Part shown: positions 21,088 to 31,441 of the stretch, one piece after another
Position numbering within the stretch: position 1 is the first letter of the stretch
Layout of the letters: every line of letters begins with the position of its first letter
NCBI RefSeq assembly: GCF_028890305.1
Contig: NZ_JARBXM010000001.1
Location: forward strand, 972,501 to 1,036,500
Length of the DNA: 64,000 bases
Reading direction: 5' to 3'
From: Candidatus Methanosphaera massiliense
GTDB taxonomy: Archaea > Methanobacteriota > Methanobacteria > Methanobacteriales > Methanobacteriaceae
Program-made: the position numbers and the translations under genes
Notes under the pieces: model-generated
Database searches by the model: none
Told to the model about the DNA's origin: nothing
The model's input: the letters and a program-made list of their open reading frames with translations, nothing else

Positions 21088-23640
21088 ATGGACAATAAAA
21101 ACTTAGTAAGAAAGATAGCGCCATTTATAATAGCAATATTACTAGTACTGGCCGTTTTTGCTGTTAGAGCAGAAACTATTAATCTCGGAGGAATAACCGA
21201 TGAAAGTCAAAAGGCATTATATGAAGACGATAGTGGCATGCCTTATTTTACAGAGATAGACTCATATTATAACTATCGTTTAACAGAGAATTATTTAAAC
21301 ACGGGACATCTGGGAGATACAGTGGTTAATGATTCGGACTGGGATTCACTGTCTACGTCACCGAATGGTCGTGAAGCGGATTATCAACCAACCATAGTTG
21401 TATTAGCAGCAGCAGTTTATAATATTGTTAATATGTTTGGAAATGTATCATTAACTCAAGTTGCATTTTGGTTAGGCCCAATAATTGGATCATTAGCAGT
21501 ACTACCAGCATACTTCATTGTAAGAAGAAGTACAGGTAATGAATGGGGTGCAATAGTTGCAGGTGTAATTGCAGGTGCGGCACCAGCATACTTCTCACAC
21601 ACATATGCAGGATTCTTTGATACAGATATGTTCAACGTATTGATACCATTGATGATTGCATTATTCTTAACAGAAAGTGTATATGCGAAAAAACCAGTAT
21701 ATAAAGTACTGTATTCAGTAATAGCAGCATTATTCCTAGCATTATTCTCTCTATCATGGAGTGGATACACTTACATGGTGTTATTAACATTTGGTACATT
21801 AATATTATACCTTCCAGCTTCCTATTTTATGGATAGACTGGATGGTAAAAAGATTCCGAATAATGTTCAATGGCTTAAAGATAATCCAGTAACAATACCC
21901 TTAGTAGTATTCATAGTATTATCATGTATATTACTATTAATTACTGTAGGAACAGGAACAATCGAATCCTTGATAAATGTTATAGGAATGTCAACAAGTC
22001 TTCAGAATGCTACTGTAGGTTCAGCATACCCTAACGTATATGTATCTGTAGGTGAGATGCAAGTTCCAGCAGTTATTGATGTAGCTAATCAATCAGGTGG
22101 ATTATTCGCATTATTATTCGCAGTATTATGTATACCATTATTCATATATCTTTTAAGGAAAAAACCAAAAACCGAAAAGAAATCTGCTCAAAAAGTGGAG
22201 AAAACAAAAACTGATGTTTCTGATAAGAAAGTTAGAAACAAAAGATACACTCCTAAAACTAAAAAAGCAGAAGAAATGGTACAGCATGAACATGTATTTA
22301 GACCAGGTAAATTCGAATGGACACAACATGAAAAATATAATCAATTGTTCTTATTCCTATTAACATTATTCTGGATAATTGGTATTTCAATAATGTTAAT
22401 GCAGGGTACAAGATTTATAGAACAGTTCGCAGTTCCAGTAGCATTATTATCAGGTCTATTTGTAGGATTCATTGTAAAATACATTGACCTTAAAACTGAA
22501 AAATACAGTTATGTTGCACTACTTGCAGCAATACTAGTATTATTAGCAGTGGTAAGTCCTGTTGTAGCTGACCATACAACAGCATCACAGGCAGTAGGCA
22601 GTACTGATGATAACATGTATAATACACTAACATGGGTAAAAGCTAACACACCTCAGGATACTGTATTAGCATCCTGGTGGGACTTTGGTCACCTATTCAC
22701 AGCAGTAGCTGATCGTCAAGTAGTATTCGACGGAGGTTCACAGAACAACATGAGGGCCTATTGGATAGGTAATGCTCTGCAGACGCATAATGAAAACTTA
22801 TCTGCAGGTATACTAAGAATGTTAGCAAACAGTGGTGAAGATGCATCTAACACATTAGATTTATACACTAACGATACAAGTAAATCAGTAGAAATATTAA
22901 ATGCGATATTACCAATGGACAGAACACAGGCAAATGCAGCACTAATAGGAACATATGGATTAAATCAGCAGCAAGCAAACTCAGTACTGGATTTAACTCA
23001 TCCAGCACATACAAAACCAATAAACTTAATCCTAAGTTCAGATATGCTTTCAAAAGCAGCATGGTGGTCATACTTTGGTACATGGAACTTCACAAGTGAA
23101 AATTCCACACACTACTCATACTATCCAGCACAAAGTTCTACAGAGAATGTAAATGGTCAACCATTCACAATGGGAATGGAAAATGGAGTAATTGGAGTAG
23201 GGTCAACAAGTAATGATACCAATAGTACACCAATGACCTTTGCATACGTGGACCAAACAAAATTAAACAAATCATTAAACATGTCTACAGCAGAAGACAA
23301 ACAACGTATGGCTAAAGAGTTAAGTGACGGAACAGGTAATGAATTGATTAAACCACATAAAATAATTTATATAAGTGGTAATCAATTATCTGAAAGAATT
23401 GTTAACAATAACAGTAACATGTCAATAATGGCTATGCAACAAGATGATGGTTCATACTTCACAATATTATTTGACTCATATCTTGAAGATTCAGTCTTCA
23501 CAAAATTATACCTAGAAGGTGGAATGAACACCACTAGATTTAACATGACTCACTCAGAGCCAGGTATAAGTGTATGGGATGTATATGAGTATCCTAATAA
23601 TAACACTAATGCGGTACAAGCTGTAAATACCACATCATAA
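21088..23640 (+). CDS. aglB: Dolichyl-phosphooligosaccharide--protein transferase (STT3/AglB)
   Basis: Archaeal oligosaccharyltransferase that transfers a lipid-linked glycan to Asn in N-x-S/T sequons on the outer face of the membrane. It has 850 aa. The N-terminus carries about 13 membrane segments; the first external loop has acidic residues near 50 and the DTD motif at 178-180 in FFDTDMFN. The WWDxG signature is WWDFG at 530-534 in the external C-terminal domain, which is itself rich in sequons. A Lys-rich hydrophilic segment of about 60 residues (about 355-415) interrupts the membrane domain. GGAG is 9 nt from the ATG. Confidence 0.93.
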   Translation: MDNKNLVRKIAPFIIAILLVLAVFAVRAETINLGGITDESQKALYEDDSGMPYFTEIDSYYNYRLTENYLNTGHLGDTVVNDSDWDSLSTSPNGREADYQPTIVVLAAAVYNIVNMFGNVSLTQVAFWLGPIIGSLAVLPAYFIVRRSTGNEWGAIVAGVIAGAAPAYFSHTYAGFFDTDMFNVLIPLMIALFLTESVYAKKPVYKVLYSVIAALFLALFSLSWSGYTYMVLLTFGTLILYLPASYFMDRLDGKKIPNNVQWLKDNPVTIPLVVFIVLSCILLLITVGTGTIESLINVIGMSTSLQNATVGSAYPNVYVSVGEMQVPAVIDVANQSGGLFALLFAVLCIPLFIYLLRKKPKTEKKSAQKVEKTKTDVSDKKVRNKRYTPKTKKAEEMVQHEHVFRPGKFEWTQHEKYNQLFLFLLTLFWIIGISIMLMQGTRFIEQFAVPVALLSGLFVGFIVKYIDLKTEKYSYVALLAAILVLLAVVSPVVADHTTASQAVGSTDDNMYNTLTWVKANTPQDTVLASWWDFGHLFTAVADRQVVFDGGSQNNMRAYWIGNALQTHNENLSAGILRMLANSGEDASNTLDLYTNDTSKSVEILNAILPMDRTQANAALIGTYGLNQQQANSVLDLTHPAHTKPINLILSSDMLSKAAWWSYFGTWNFTSENSTHYSYYPAQSSTENVNGQPFTMGMENGVIGVGSTSNDTNSTPMTFAYVDQTKLNKSLNMSTAEDKQRMAKELSDGTGNELIKPHKIIYISGNQLSERIVNNNSNMSIMAMQQDDGSYFTILFDSYLEDSVFTKLYLEGGMNTTRFNMTHSEPGISVWDVYEYPNNNTNAVQAVNTTS

Positions 23641-23675
23641 CCTCCCTCTTTTTTATTATTTTATTATTTTTAGAA
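23641..23675 (+). terminator. C-rich plus oligo-T transcript end after aglB
   Basis: CCTCCCTCTTTTTTATT begins directly after the aglB stop codon, followed by more T-rich sequence. No strong hairpin. Archaeal termination on U-rich tracts is well established; the C-rich lead-in recurs in this window. Confidence 0.5.
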
Positions 23676-23790
23676 TCATGAAAAGCATTTTAGAATCTAT
23701 TTTTTTAGAAAATTAATTCAAATATTTATATTATAAATGATAGAATTATCTATTACTATACAATTTTATTAGATATGGGGATTTTTTTAA

Positions 23791-24489
23791 ATGAAAACAC
23801 TTTCAGATTTAACAAAATATAATTTAATTCCAACTAATTCCTCACTTGATGAAATACTAGGGGGAGGCGTTGAGAAAGGTTGTATCACACAGTTTTATGG
23901 ACCACCGGGCTGTGGAAAAACTAATATTGCCTTGAAAATATTATATGAAGCCACAAAGAATGGTAAAAAAGCCATATTCATGGATACTGAGGGTGGATTA
24001 TCATTGGAACGTATTCAACAAATAGCGGGACCTGATTTTAATTCTATATCAGGTAATATTTTTCTATTAGAACCATCTTCCTTTGATGAACAACAACTAG
24101 AAATACAAAATATAGAAGACCTACTAAAAAAAGAAGAATCCATTGATATATTAATCATAGATTCTATTGTAGCATTATATCGTATTGAAGAGGGTGACCC
24201 CTCTGAAATTAATAAAAAACTAGGAAGACTAATGGCACATCTGCTTAAAATGAGTAGAGATTATGACATAGCGGTAGTAATAACAAATCAAATATATTCC
24301 CCATTTGATTCTGATGATTTAATAGTTGAACCTATTGGGGGAACAGTCCTAAAGTATTGGAGTAAAGTAATTATTGAAATTGAAAGAAAAATAGGTTCAA
24401 CGGCGAGAACTGCGATATTACAAAGACATAAAACAAAGGCGCCAGGCCAATCAGTAACATTTGAAATTGTAGATAACGGAATAACATAA
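23791..24489 (+). CDS. radB: RecA-family recombination mediator RadB
   Basis: A euryarchaeal RadA paralogue, 232 aa, lacking the N-terminal HhH domain of RadA. Walker A GPPGCGKT is at 37-44 and Walker B DILIIDSIV near 120-128. The C-terminal beta sheet (GGTVLKYWSKVIIEIE) is typical. RadB modulates RadA strand exchange and Holliday-junction processing. Only a weak GGGGAT precedes the ATG. The aminotransferase gene follows 38 bp downstream. Confidence 0.92.
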   Translation: MKTLSDLTKYNLIPTNSSLDEILGGGVEKGCITQFYGPPGCGKTNIALKILYEATKNGKKAIFMDTEGGLSLERIQQIAGPDFNSISGNIFLLEPSSFDEQQLEIQNIEDLLKKEESIDILIIDSIVALYRIEEGDPSEINKKLGRLMAHLLKMSRDYDIAVVITNQIYSPFDSDDLIVEPIGGTVLKYWSKVIIEIERKIGSTARTAILQRHKTKAPGQSVTFEIVDNGIT

Positions 24490-24527
24490 GAATATACTAA
24501 AATAATAAAACAAGGGGGTAATTATTC

Positions 24528-25688
24528 ATGGTATTTAAGAAAAAAGAGAAAAGAGTACCGAATGGATTTGATTCAATTAATGATTTTTTCGATTACACAT
24601 ACAAAAAAGAGGATCTAATATGGATGGGACAAAATACAAACCATCTACAGAAAGATAAACATATAGAGGATGCTCTAATAACAGCAGCAAAGAAGAGAGA
24701 TTACTGTAAATATCCACCACCAGAAGGATTTCCAGAATTAAAAAAATTAATACTCAAGGATTTAGACTTAAATCCTAATCTATTTGATGTGCAAATTACT
24801 TCTAGTGCTACAGAATCATTATATCTAGCAATAAGTACATCATTATATCATGTTACAAATACAATAGCATCAGATCCGGGATATCTTATAATCAATAACT
24901 TCTGTAATAGATTTGGAAACCACGTAAAAGAAGTACCAATATACAATGAGGAATGCGGTTACAAGTTAACACCAGATTTAATTAAAGAAAATATTGACAT
25001 GGAAACAAAACTAATAGTATTAATTGATCCATTAAATCCACTGGGAACAGCATATACTAAAGAGGAAATAAAAGAAATAGCAGAAATAGCAAAAGAAAAT
25101 AATATCATTGTTTTACATGATATAACATACCGTGACTTTGCAAGAGATCATACACTAGTAGCAAAATATGCACCAGAACATACAATAACAATATACAGTT
25201 TTTCAAAAATATTTGGTATGGCAGGTCTACGTATAGGTGCAGTAATCTGTTCTCCAGATTTAATGAGACCTATAAGAGCAAGTGTTATAAATGATTTAGG
25301 AACAAACTCATTAGCACAGGAAGCTGCAATAGCAGGACTAGAAACAAAGGATAAATGGGTTAATGATATAAGAGAAACTTGTTTCAGAAATCAAAAAATA
25401 ATAAAAGAAGCTGTTGATGAAACACCTGGAACATTTCTGCCTGTATATCCTTCAGATGCTAATATGATGGTTATAGATGTGTCAGGAACAGGATTAAAAC
25501 CAGTTGAAATATCAGAATACTTGTTACAGGAAAAGAATATCTTTGTAAGAGAAGGAAACTATACAAGTAAACTCTTTGGTGAGAGATATATAAGAGTAAG
25601 TTATTCCATACCAACAGAAGAAGTTATGGAATTCAAAAAAGAGTTTAAAAATGCTATTTTAACATTGCAGGAACGGAAAAAAGAATAA
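24528..25688 (+). CDS. Class I/II PLP-dependent aminotransferase
   Basis: A fold-type I aminotransferase, 386 aa. The PLP-binding Lys is K227 in YSFSKIFGMAGLRIG; the DPLNPLGT loop and the conserved Asp before TYRDF hold the cofactor and substrate. The C-terminal Arg in ERYIRVSYS would bind the substrate carboxylate. The amino-acid substrate cannot be assigned from motifs; aspartate, aromatic or histidinol-phosphate types are all possible. GGGGGT lies upstream of the ATG. Confidence 0.85.
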   Translation: MVFKKKEKRVPNGFDSINDFFDYTYKKEDLIWMGQNTNHLQKDKHIEDALITAAKKRDYCKYPPPEGFPELKKLILKDLDLNPNLFDVQITSSATESLYLAISTSLYHVTNTIASDPGYLIINNFCNRFGNHVKEVPIYNEECGYKLTPDLIKENIDMETKLIVLIDPLNPLGTAYTKEEIKEIAEIAKENNIIVLHDITYRDFARDHTLVAKYAPEHTITIYSFSKIFGMAGLRIGAVICSPDLMRPIRASVINDLGTNSLAQEAAIAGLETKDKWVNDIRETCFRNQKIIKEAVDETPGTFLPVYPSDANMMVIDVSGTGLKPVEISEYLLQEKNIFVREGNYTSKLFGERYIRVSYSIPTEEVMEFKKEFKNAILTLQERKKE

Positions 25689-25705
25689 AAAAAGAATTAA
25701 GTGAA

Positions 25706-26011
25706 TTAGTTAGATTTACTTTTTTCTTCTAATTCACTTGGATTAACTACTTCTACATCTGGAACTTCTTTGGATTCGTCTGTTTTGGAAATTTCAGATT
25801 TAGGTACATTTAATAATATATAGTCACCTACCTCAGAAATCATATCTATATCTGCTACTACCACAGTTTTTCTTAAACTTAACTCATTAGAGTTGATAGT
25901 AATATTATTGATTCTATTTTCTTTAAGATCAACATCAATATCTTGAACTTTACCTATTTCATTAGCATCGTCATCTAATACTTTTTTATCGATAATTTCA
26001 GTAATTTTCAT
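25706..26011 (-). CDS. PRC-barrel domain protein
   Basis: A protein of 101 aa. Residues 1-75 form a PRC barrel of the type found in RimM and photoreaction-centre H subunits (KVLDDDANEIGKVQDIDVD). The last 25 residues are a polar, charged tail. Archaeal stand-alone PRC proteins include CdpB-type partners of SepF/FtsZ in cell division, so a division or RNA-related role is possible but not shown. TGAGGAA lies 6 nt upstream. It is convergent with the aminotransferase and divergent from elp3. Confidence 0.82.
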   Translation of the reverse strand: MKITEIIDKKVLDDDANEIGKVQDIDVDLKENRINNITINSNELSLRKTVVVADIDMISEVGDYILLNVPKSEISKTDESKEVPDVEVVNPSELEEKSKSN

Positions 26012-26141
26012 AAAAGTTCCTCAATTTTATTTCTACTATATATTATTATTAACTAACTTAAAATAATGTTTGTATGTTTATATTAGATTAAAAATAAAAA
26101 AAACTATTAAATAAGAATTTTATGATAAGGAGAATTGAATA

Positions 26142-27767
26142 ATGGAAGATGCTTGCAGACTAATAATTGAAAAAGCTCTTGAAAACAACATCACAACAAA
26201 GAAAGAGTTGGAAAAATTAAAAATACAAACTTGCAGGGATTTAAAATTAAAGGGATTTATGAGTAATTCTAAGATATTACAATATGCAAAACCAGAAGAA
26301 CTAGAAACATTAAGACCTATTTTAATGAAAAAGCCTACTAGGACAATTTCTGGAGTAGCTATTGTTGCAGTCATGTGTCATCCACATAAATGTCCTCATG
26401 GACGATGTAAATATTGTCCTGAAAGTAGTGTAGCTCCTCCTAGTTATACTGGTGAAGAGCCTGCAGCATTAAGAGCAAGAATGTTTAGCTTCCATCCTTA
26501 TGTACAAACATTTAATAGATTATATCAATTAAGAAATATTGGACATCCAATTGATAAGGTTGAATTAATAATAATGGGTGGAACATTTGCATCAAGACCA
26601 CTTGATTACCAGGAATGGTTTGTAACACAATGTTTAAGGGCAATGAATGATTTTGAATCTATCATCAATACCATACCAAGAAATCAGAAAGAGGCAGATA
26701 TAGTACCGCCAACAGATTTCAAGTACTTACATGATGTGAAGAAAAGTAATGAACATAGTAAAGTAAGATGTGTTGGTTTAACCTTTGAAACAAGGCCGGA
26801 CTACTCTAAAACTGAAGATGTTAATAGAATGTTAGGATTTGGAGTTACAAGAGTAGAACTGGGAGTTCAGACATTATATAATTATATTTATAAACGAATA
26901 GATAGAGGTCATAGAATTCAGGATGTAGTTGAGGCAAACCAGACACTCAGAGATTCTGGAATAAAAGTAGCAATGCATATGATGCCGGGATTATATTCAA
27001 CGCCTAGAAGTGACCTTAACATGTTTAAACGATTATTTACAGAGCCATCCTTCTGTCCAGACATGTTAAAGATATATCCATGTTTAGTAACAGAGGGCTC
27101 TGAATTCTATGAAATGTGGAAAAGAGGCGAGTATGAACCATACACCTCTGAGCAGGCAGTGGATTTAATAGTTGAAGTAAAGAAAATACTACCAAAATGG
27201 GTACGTACAATGAGAATTCAGAGAGATATACCAGCTACTTTAATTGATGCGGGAGTAAAGAAATCAAATCTTGGGGAATTAGTATACAACAGATTAGAAG
27301 AGGAGAATATTCAGTGTCAATGTATACGTTGTAGAGAGGTTGGTCATAAGAGAGCTCATGGTATAGAACCAGATTATGATAATATTGAATTACTACGAAC
27401 TGATTATGATGTCACGGGCGGTCATGAAATATTCTTATCAATAGAAGACCCTGGTAATGATATTATCATAGGATTTACTAGGCTAAGAATTCCTTCAAAG
27501 AATACATTTAGACCAGAAATAACACCAAATAGTGCTCTTATAAGAGAATTACATGTTTATGGTCAAATGCAGAAAATAGGTAAGAACAAGGAAAATCTAT
27601 GGCAACACAAAGGATATGGTGGAAGACTGCTACATGAGGCTGAACGAATAGCTAAGGAAGAGTATGAAAAGAATAAATTACTAATAATTAGTGGTATTGG
27701 TGTTAGAGATTACTATAGAAAACTAGGATATCATAAAGATGGACCATACATGTCAAAATTTATATAA
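26142..27767 (+). CDS. elp3: Elp3 tRNA U34 carboxymethyltransferase (radical SAM/GNAT)
   Basis: Installs the cm5 group on wobble uridine 34 using acetyl-CoA and SAM. It has 541 aa, full length. The radical SAM iron-sulfur region has Cys79, 84, 89 and 92 in [14 protein letters not shown], and the C-terminal GNAT domain has the acetyl-CoA loop [16 protein letters not shown] near 485. The bound-zinc region [11 protein letters not shown] near 390 is present. AAGGAGA lies upstream of ATG 26142. Archaeal Elp3 acts without the other Elongator subunits. Confidence 0.95.
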   Translation: MEDACRLIIEKALENNITTKKELEKLKIQTCRDLKLKGFMSNSKILQYAKPEELETLRPILMKKPTRTISGVAIVAVMCHPHKCPHGRCKYCPESSVAPPSYTGEEPAALRARMFSFHPYVQTFNRLYQLRNIGHPIDKVELIIMGGTFASRPLDYQEWFVTQCLRAMNDFESIINTIPRNQKEADIVPPTDFKYLHDVKKSNEHSKVRCVGLTFETRPDYSKTEDVNRMLGFGVTRVELGVQTLYNYIYKRIDRGHRIQDVVEANQTLRDSGIKVAMHMMPGLYSTPRSDLNMFKRLFTEPSFCPDMLKIYPCLVTEGSEFYEMWKRGEYEPYTSEQAVDLIVEVKKILPKWVRTMRIQRDIPATLIDAGVKKSNLGELVYNRLEEENIQCQCIRCREVGHKRAHGIEPDYDNIELLRTDYDVTGGHEIFLSIEDPGNDIIIGFTRLRIPSKNTFRPEITPNSALIRELHVYGQMQKIGKNKENLWQHKGYGGRLLHEAERIAKEEYEKNKLLIISGIGVRDYYRKLGYHKDGPYMSKFI

Positions 27768-27911
27768 ACAAATTCTCTTTTTTTCTTTTTTTATTATCTT
27801 TAGTTATTTTTCTCTTTTTTTAATCTTATCATAAAAACTATAAATAATAATTCACAAACATAAATATAGTTTATAAAACATTAAAGGAACATTATATTAG
27901 GTTGTATCATA

Positions 27912-28898
27912 TTGAGATTGGAAACTTCAGCAAGACTACATTTATCATTAATTGACCTGAATGGGTCAGAGGGACGTGTTGATGGTGGTATTGGAATAGC
28001 CATTAAGGAACCATCATTAATTATAGAATGTGAGGAGAATGATTCTCAAACTGAAATATTGTTTAATGATAAATGTAATATTTCTAATTCTGATGATGAA
28101 TATACTTCAAAGATGTTAATTGCATCAAAGAATATGCAGGATTATCTTGGTATAGAAAAGCATTATACATTTAATGTAGAGGAAATATATCCTATACATC
28201 AGGGTTTAGGATTAGGAACACAGTTGCTCTTATCAACTGGACAATTAATTGCTAAATTAAATGAGATTGACCTAGGAATCTATGAATTAGCAAAGATAAT
28301 ACATCGTGGTGGAACAAGTGGTATTGGTGTACATTCATTTAAGTATGGTGGACTACTGATAGATGGTGGTCATAGAACGTCAATAAAGAATGATTTTTTA
28401 CCCTCATCAGCATCAAATGTAGCTCCTCCACCCTTACTGGCACGATATGATTTCCCCGAGGATTGGAATATAATACTAGCAATACCAAACACAGATAATG
28501 GAGCATCAGGAACAAAGGAAGTAAACATCTTCCAATCATACTCACCAGTAGATATACGGGATGTTGAAAGAATATCCTATCTTACATTAATGAAGTTAAT
28601 GCCAGCAGTAATAGAAGAAGATATAACCTACTTCGGTGATGCAATAAATAAAATACAATCAATAGGATTTAAAAAAGTAGAACGAAACCTGCAATCAGAT
28701 AAAATTAACAATACTATAAATTACATGATAGATAATGGTATTCCTGGAGCAGGAATGAGTTCCTTCGGGCCGACATGCTTTGGTATAACAGATACAAATC
28801 CCAAGGCAATAAAAAGAGACCTAATTGATTTAATGGATAATGACGGTAAAGTAATAATAACTAAAGGAAAAAATCACGGAGCATGTATAAAAGAATAA
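27912..28898 (+). CDS. Beta-ribofuranosylaminobenzene 5'-phosphate synthase
   Basis: First committed step of methanopterin biosynthesis: joins 4-aminobenzoate (or hydroxybenzoate) and PRPP with loss of CO2. GHMP-kinase fold, 328 aa. The start MRLETSARLHLSLIDLNG and the glycine-rich GHMP motif HQGLGLGTQ near residue 96 are typical. The RGGTSGIGVHSF segment and GAGMSSFGPT near the C-terminus are family features. The start is TTG at 27912, with AGGT about 11 nt upstream. hacB follows after 12 bp, so the two are probably co-transcribed. Confidence 0.9.
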   Translation: MRLETSARLHLSLIDLNGSEGRVDGGIGIAIKEPSLIIECEENDSQTEILFNDKCNISNSDDEYTSKMLIASKNMQDYLGIEKHYTFNVEEIYPIHQGLGLGTQLLLSTGQLIAKLNEIDLGIYELAKIIHRGGTSGIGVHSFKYGGLLIDGGHRTSIKNDFLPSSASNVAPPPLLARYDFPEDWNIILAIPNTDNGASGTKEVNIFQSYSPVDIRDVERISYLTLMKLMPAVIEEDITYFGDAINKIQSIGFKKVERNLQSDKINNTINYMIDNGIPGAGMSSFGPTCFGITDTNPKAIKRDLIDLMDNDGKVIITKGKNHGACIKE

Positions 28899-28910
28899 AA
28901 GGTGTAAACA

Positions 28911-29402
28911 ATGAAAAATATGGAAGGAAAAGTTTGGAAATTTAGAGATTGTATAGATACAGATGTAATAATAGCAGGAAGATACCTAAGAACATTTAAC
29001 CCAGAAGATTTAGCAGCACACGTAATGGAAGCAGAAGACCCAGAATTTGCAGGTAAGGTAAATAAGGGTGACATAATAGTCGGCGGATGGAATTTCGGAT
29101 GTGGATCTTCACGTGAACAAGCACCAGTTGCAATAAAAACAGCAGGTGTATCAGTAATAATAGCTAAATCCTTTGCTAGAATATTCTATAGAAATGCAAT
29201 AAACATAGGATTACCAGTAGTAACCGCAGATATAGAAGTAGATGAAGGAGATATTGTAGAAGTAAATGTGAATGATGGTATCATAATAAACAAAACAACC
29301 AGAAAAACATTTAAAATAAAACCATTTGACCCAACAATGTTAGATATACTAGAAAATGGTGGAGTAGTTAATCAATACTTAAAAAATAAGAATGAGGGAT
29401 AG
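28911..29402 (+). CDS. hacB: Homoaconitase/isopropylmalate isomerase small subunit, probably HacB
   Basis: Small swivel subunit of an aconitase-family hydro-lyase, 163 aa, pairing with a large FeS subunit encoded elsewhere. GCGSSREQAP near 65-74 is the family signature. The specificity loop reads YLRT (25-28). As I recall from work on Methanocaldococcus, YLRT marks the homoaconitase used in coenzyme B synthesis, while LeuD types differ at the Arg. HacB is therefore the better call, LeuD the alternative. AAGGTG precedes the ATG. The next gene starts 3 bp after the stop. Confidence 0.8.
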   Translation: MKNMEGKVWKFRDCIDTDVIIAGRYLRTFNPEDLAAHVMEAEDPEFAGKVNKGDIIVGGWNFGCGSSREQAPVAIKTAGVSVIIAKSFARIFYRNAINIGLPVVTADIEVDEGDIVEVNVNDGIIINKTTRKTFKIKPFDPTMLDILENGGVVNQYLKNKNEG

Positions 29403-29405
29403 AAA

Positions 29406-30044
29406 ATGGTATGTCCAGTATGTGGCTATGATGAATTTGAAGTAATAAAAAGTAAGGGTAAAAAAAACAGAGATTTACTAGTAAAATGTGACGAATGTGG
29501 TCATGTTTATCATGAAACAGCACCTGAAGAAGCACATGAAGTAAAAGTAAGAGTTATTATCAGTGAATTTGAAACATCATGGAAGACTAACGTTACCCTG
29601 TACTCTGATGAATACTTGGAAGTAGGAACAATATTATATATTGATGATAAAGATGTTGAAGTAACTTCTATCGAAACCAAGGAAGAAAAAAGATTATATG
29701 AATGTCCTGTCATTGATATAAAAACAATATGGGCTAAATCACTAGATACCTTAGCACGTATAGGATTATCAATTGATAATCATGGAACTGTATTATCACA
29801 TAAACTAGAAGTAGAACGTGACTTTATATTCACAATAGGTGATGTTTGTGAAGTCAACGGACTAAAATTCAGAGTATATGCATTTAAAACGTTAGAACGT
29901 AATATGAGAAAAGGATATGCATATGCTAAGGTAATTAAGAGAGTATATGGAAGATTATTACCTAGAAACGATAAATCAAGGGTAAACTATGATTTATCTG
30001 AATATGTTGTAAAAACCACTATAAAAGAAAAAGACTATAATTAA
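29406..30044 (+). CDS. Archaeal Zn-finger protein, HVO_0476/COG1326 type
   Basis: A protein of 212 aa. The N-terminal zinc ribbon has CPVCG at 3-7 and CDECG at 28-32. The rest is a mainly beta domain with basic C-terminal RNA-binding-like sequence (RNMRKGYAYAKVIKRVYGR). Found widely in Euryarchaeota, function unknown; it looks like a nucleic-acid-binding protein. Tightly packed between hacB and the methylthiotransferase, so translationally coupled with its neighbours. Confidence 0.75.
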   Translation: MVCPVCGYDEFEVIKSKGKKNRDLLVKCDECGHVYHETAPEEAHEVKVRVIISEFETSWKTNVTLYSDEYLEVGTILYIDDKDVEVTSIETKEEKRLYECPVIDIKTIWAKSLDTLARIGLSIDNHGTVLSHKLEVERDFIFTIGDVCEVNGLKFRVYAFKTLERNMRKGYAYAKVIKRVYGRLLPRNDKSRVNYDLSEYVVKTTIKEKDYN

Positions 30045-30067
30045 ACTGTAAATATCTCTGTGATAAA

Positions 30068-31345
30068 ATGAAAATATATATAGAAACTCATGGCTGTACT
30101 TTTAATCAAGCTGATAGTGATATAATGGCTAAGATGCTGTCAGAAACTCATGAAATTGTTCAGGATATGGCTGATGCTGATGTTATTATATTAAATACTT
30201 GTTATGTTAAACTTCCAACAGAACAGAAGATGATTACTCAGATTCGAAATATAAAAATGAAGTACCCTGACAAGAAGCTTATCGTTGGAGGATGTATGGT
30301 TGAAGTAGATCCTGAAAGACTTAATAAGTTTGCAGGAGATGATTGCTGGATTGGTCCTCATAAAGTAGATAAAATTAATGATGTTGTTGACAAGGCAATT
30401 AAAGGCGAAGTAGTTCATGAATATGGAAAAACAAATCTCGTCAAGGCAGGAGTAGGTATAAAATCAAGTAATTCCTTAATACATATCTTACAAATTTGTG
30501 AAGGATGTGAAGGTCAATGTACATTCTGCTGTACACGTCTTGCAAGAGGATATCTTGTAAGTTATCCTATTGATGTACTTGTAGAGGAAGCAAAGGATGC
30601 AATTAGCAATGGCTGTAAAGAATTACAAGTAACTGCTCAGGATACTGCATGCTTTGGTAATGATACTGGTGAATCCTTTGCCGAGTTATTAAATAGGCTT
30701 GGTTCTCTTGAGGGTGATTTTAAGATTCGTGTTGGAATGATGCATCCTAAAAGTCTTAAGGGTAAACTTCATGATGTTATTGATGCATTTAAAAATAATG
30801 ATAAAATCTTTAAATTTGTACATCTTCCAGTTCAAACAGGCAGTGATAAGGTTTTAACTGAAATGAATAGAATGCATACACTTGATGAGTACAAATATAT
30901 TGTGAATGAATTCCGTAAAGAGATACCTGATATTTCTTTAGCAACAGATATTATTGTTGGTTATCCAACAGAGACTGAAGAGGATTTCAGTGAAACACTT
31001 GATTTAATAAGGGAGATTAAGCCAGATATTATTCATATTTCTAAGTATATGCACAGACCTGGTGCTATATCTAATAGTCTGGATGAAATTGATCACAAGG
31101 TTATGAAGGATAGATCTCACAGAGTAAATGATGTGAAATCAGAAGTTATGCTTGAAAATAACAAGAAATATGAAGGTACCACACAACGTGTGTTAATAAT
31201 AGGCGAAGGTTCTACAGGTGGATATGTAGGCTACACAGATACTTATAAAAATGTTATAGTAGATAATGCTAAAATAGGTACATTTGTTAATGTAAAGATT
31301 TTAGAAGGGAAAAGAACATACTTACTAGCAGAAGTAATTCAATAA
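30068..31345 (+). CDS. tRNA t6A37 methylthiotransferase (archaeal/eukaryal CDKAL1 type)
   Basis: Adds a methylthio group to t6A at position 37 of ANN-decoding tRNAs. It has 425 aa. The N-terminal UPF0004 domain carries the first iron-sulfur cluster (Cys in THGCTFNQAD, LNTCYV, GGCMVE). The radical SAM cluster is C147, C151, C154 in CEGQCTFC. A TRAM domain ends the protein (TQRVLIIGEG to KRTYLLAEV). Similarity to MiaB/MtaB alone cannot separate substrates, but archaeal members of this length act on t6A. Confidence 0.9.
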   Translation: MKIYIETHGCTFNQADSDIMAKMLSETHEIVQDMADADVIILNTCYVKLPTEQKMITQIRNIKMKYPDKKLIVGGCMVEVDPERLNKFAGDDCWIGPHKVDKINDVVDKAIKGEVVHEYGKTNLVKAGVGIKSSNSLIHILQICEGCEGQCTFCCTRLARGYLVSYPIDVLVEEAKDAISNGCKELQVTAQDTACFGNDTGESFAELLNRLGSLEGDFKIRVGMMHPKSLKGKLHDVIDAFKNNDKIFKFVHLPVQTGSDKVLTEMNRMHTLDEYKYIVNEFRKEIPDISLATDIIVGYPTETEEDFSETLDLIREIKPDIIHISKYMHRPGAISNSLDEIDHKVMKDRSHRVNDVKSEVMLENNKKYEGTTQRVLIIGEGSTGGYVGYTDTYKNVIVDNAKIGTFVNVKILEGKRTYLLAEVIQ

Positions 31346-31441
31346 CTATATAAATAAAAAAATATAATATATTTAAGAATAGAAAAAATAAAATAGAAAA
31401 TAAAACATAATAATACATAATAATAATGAAGATTGATAACT

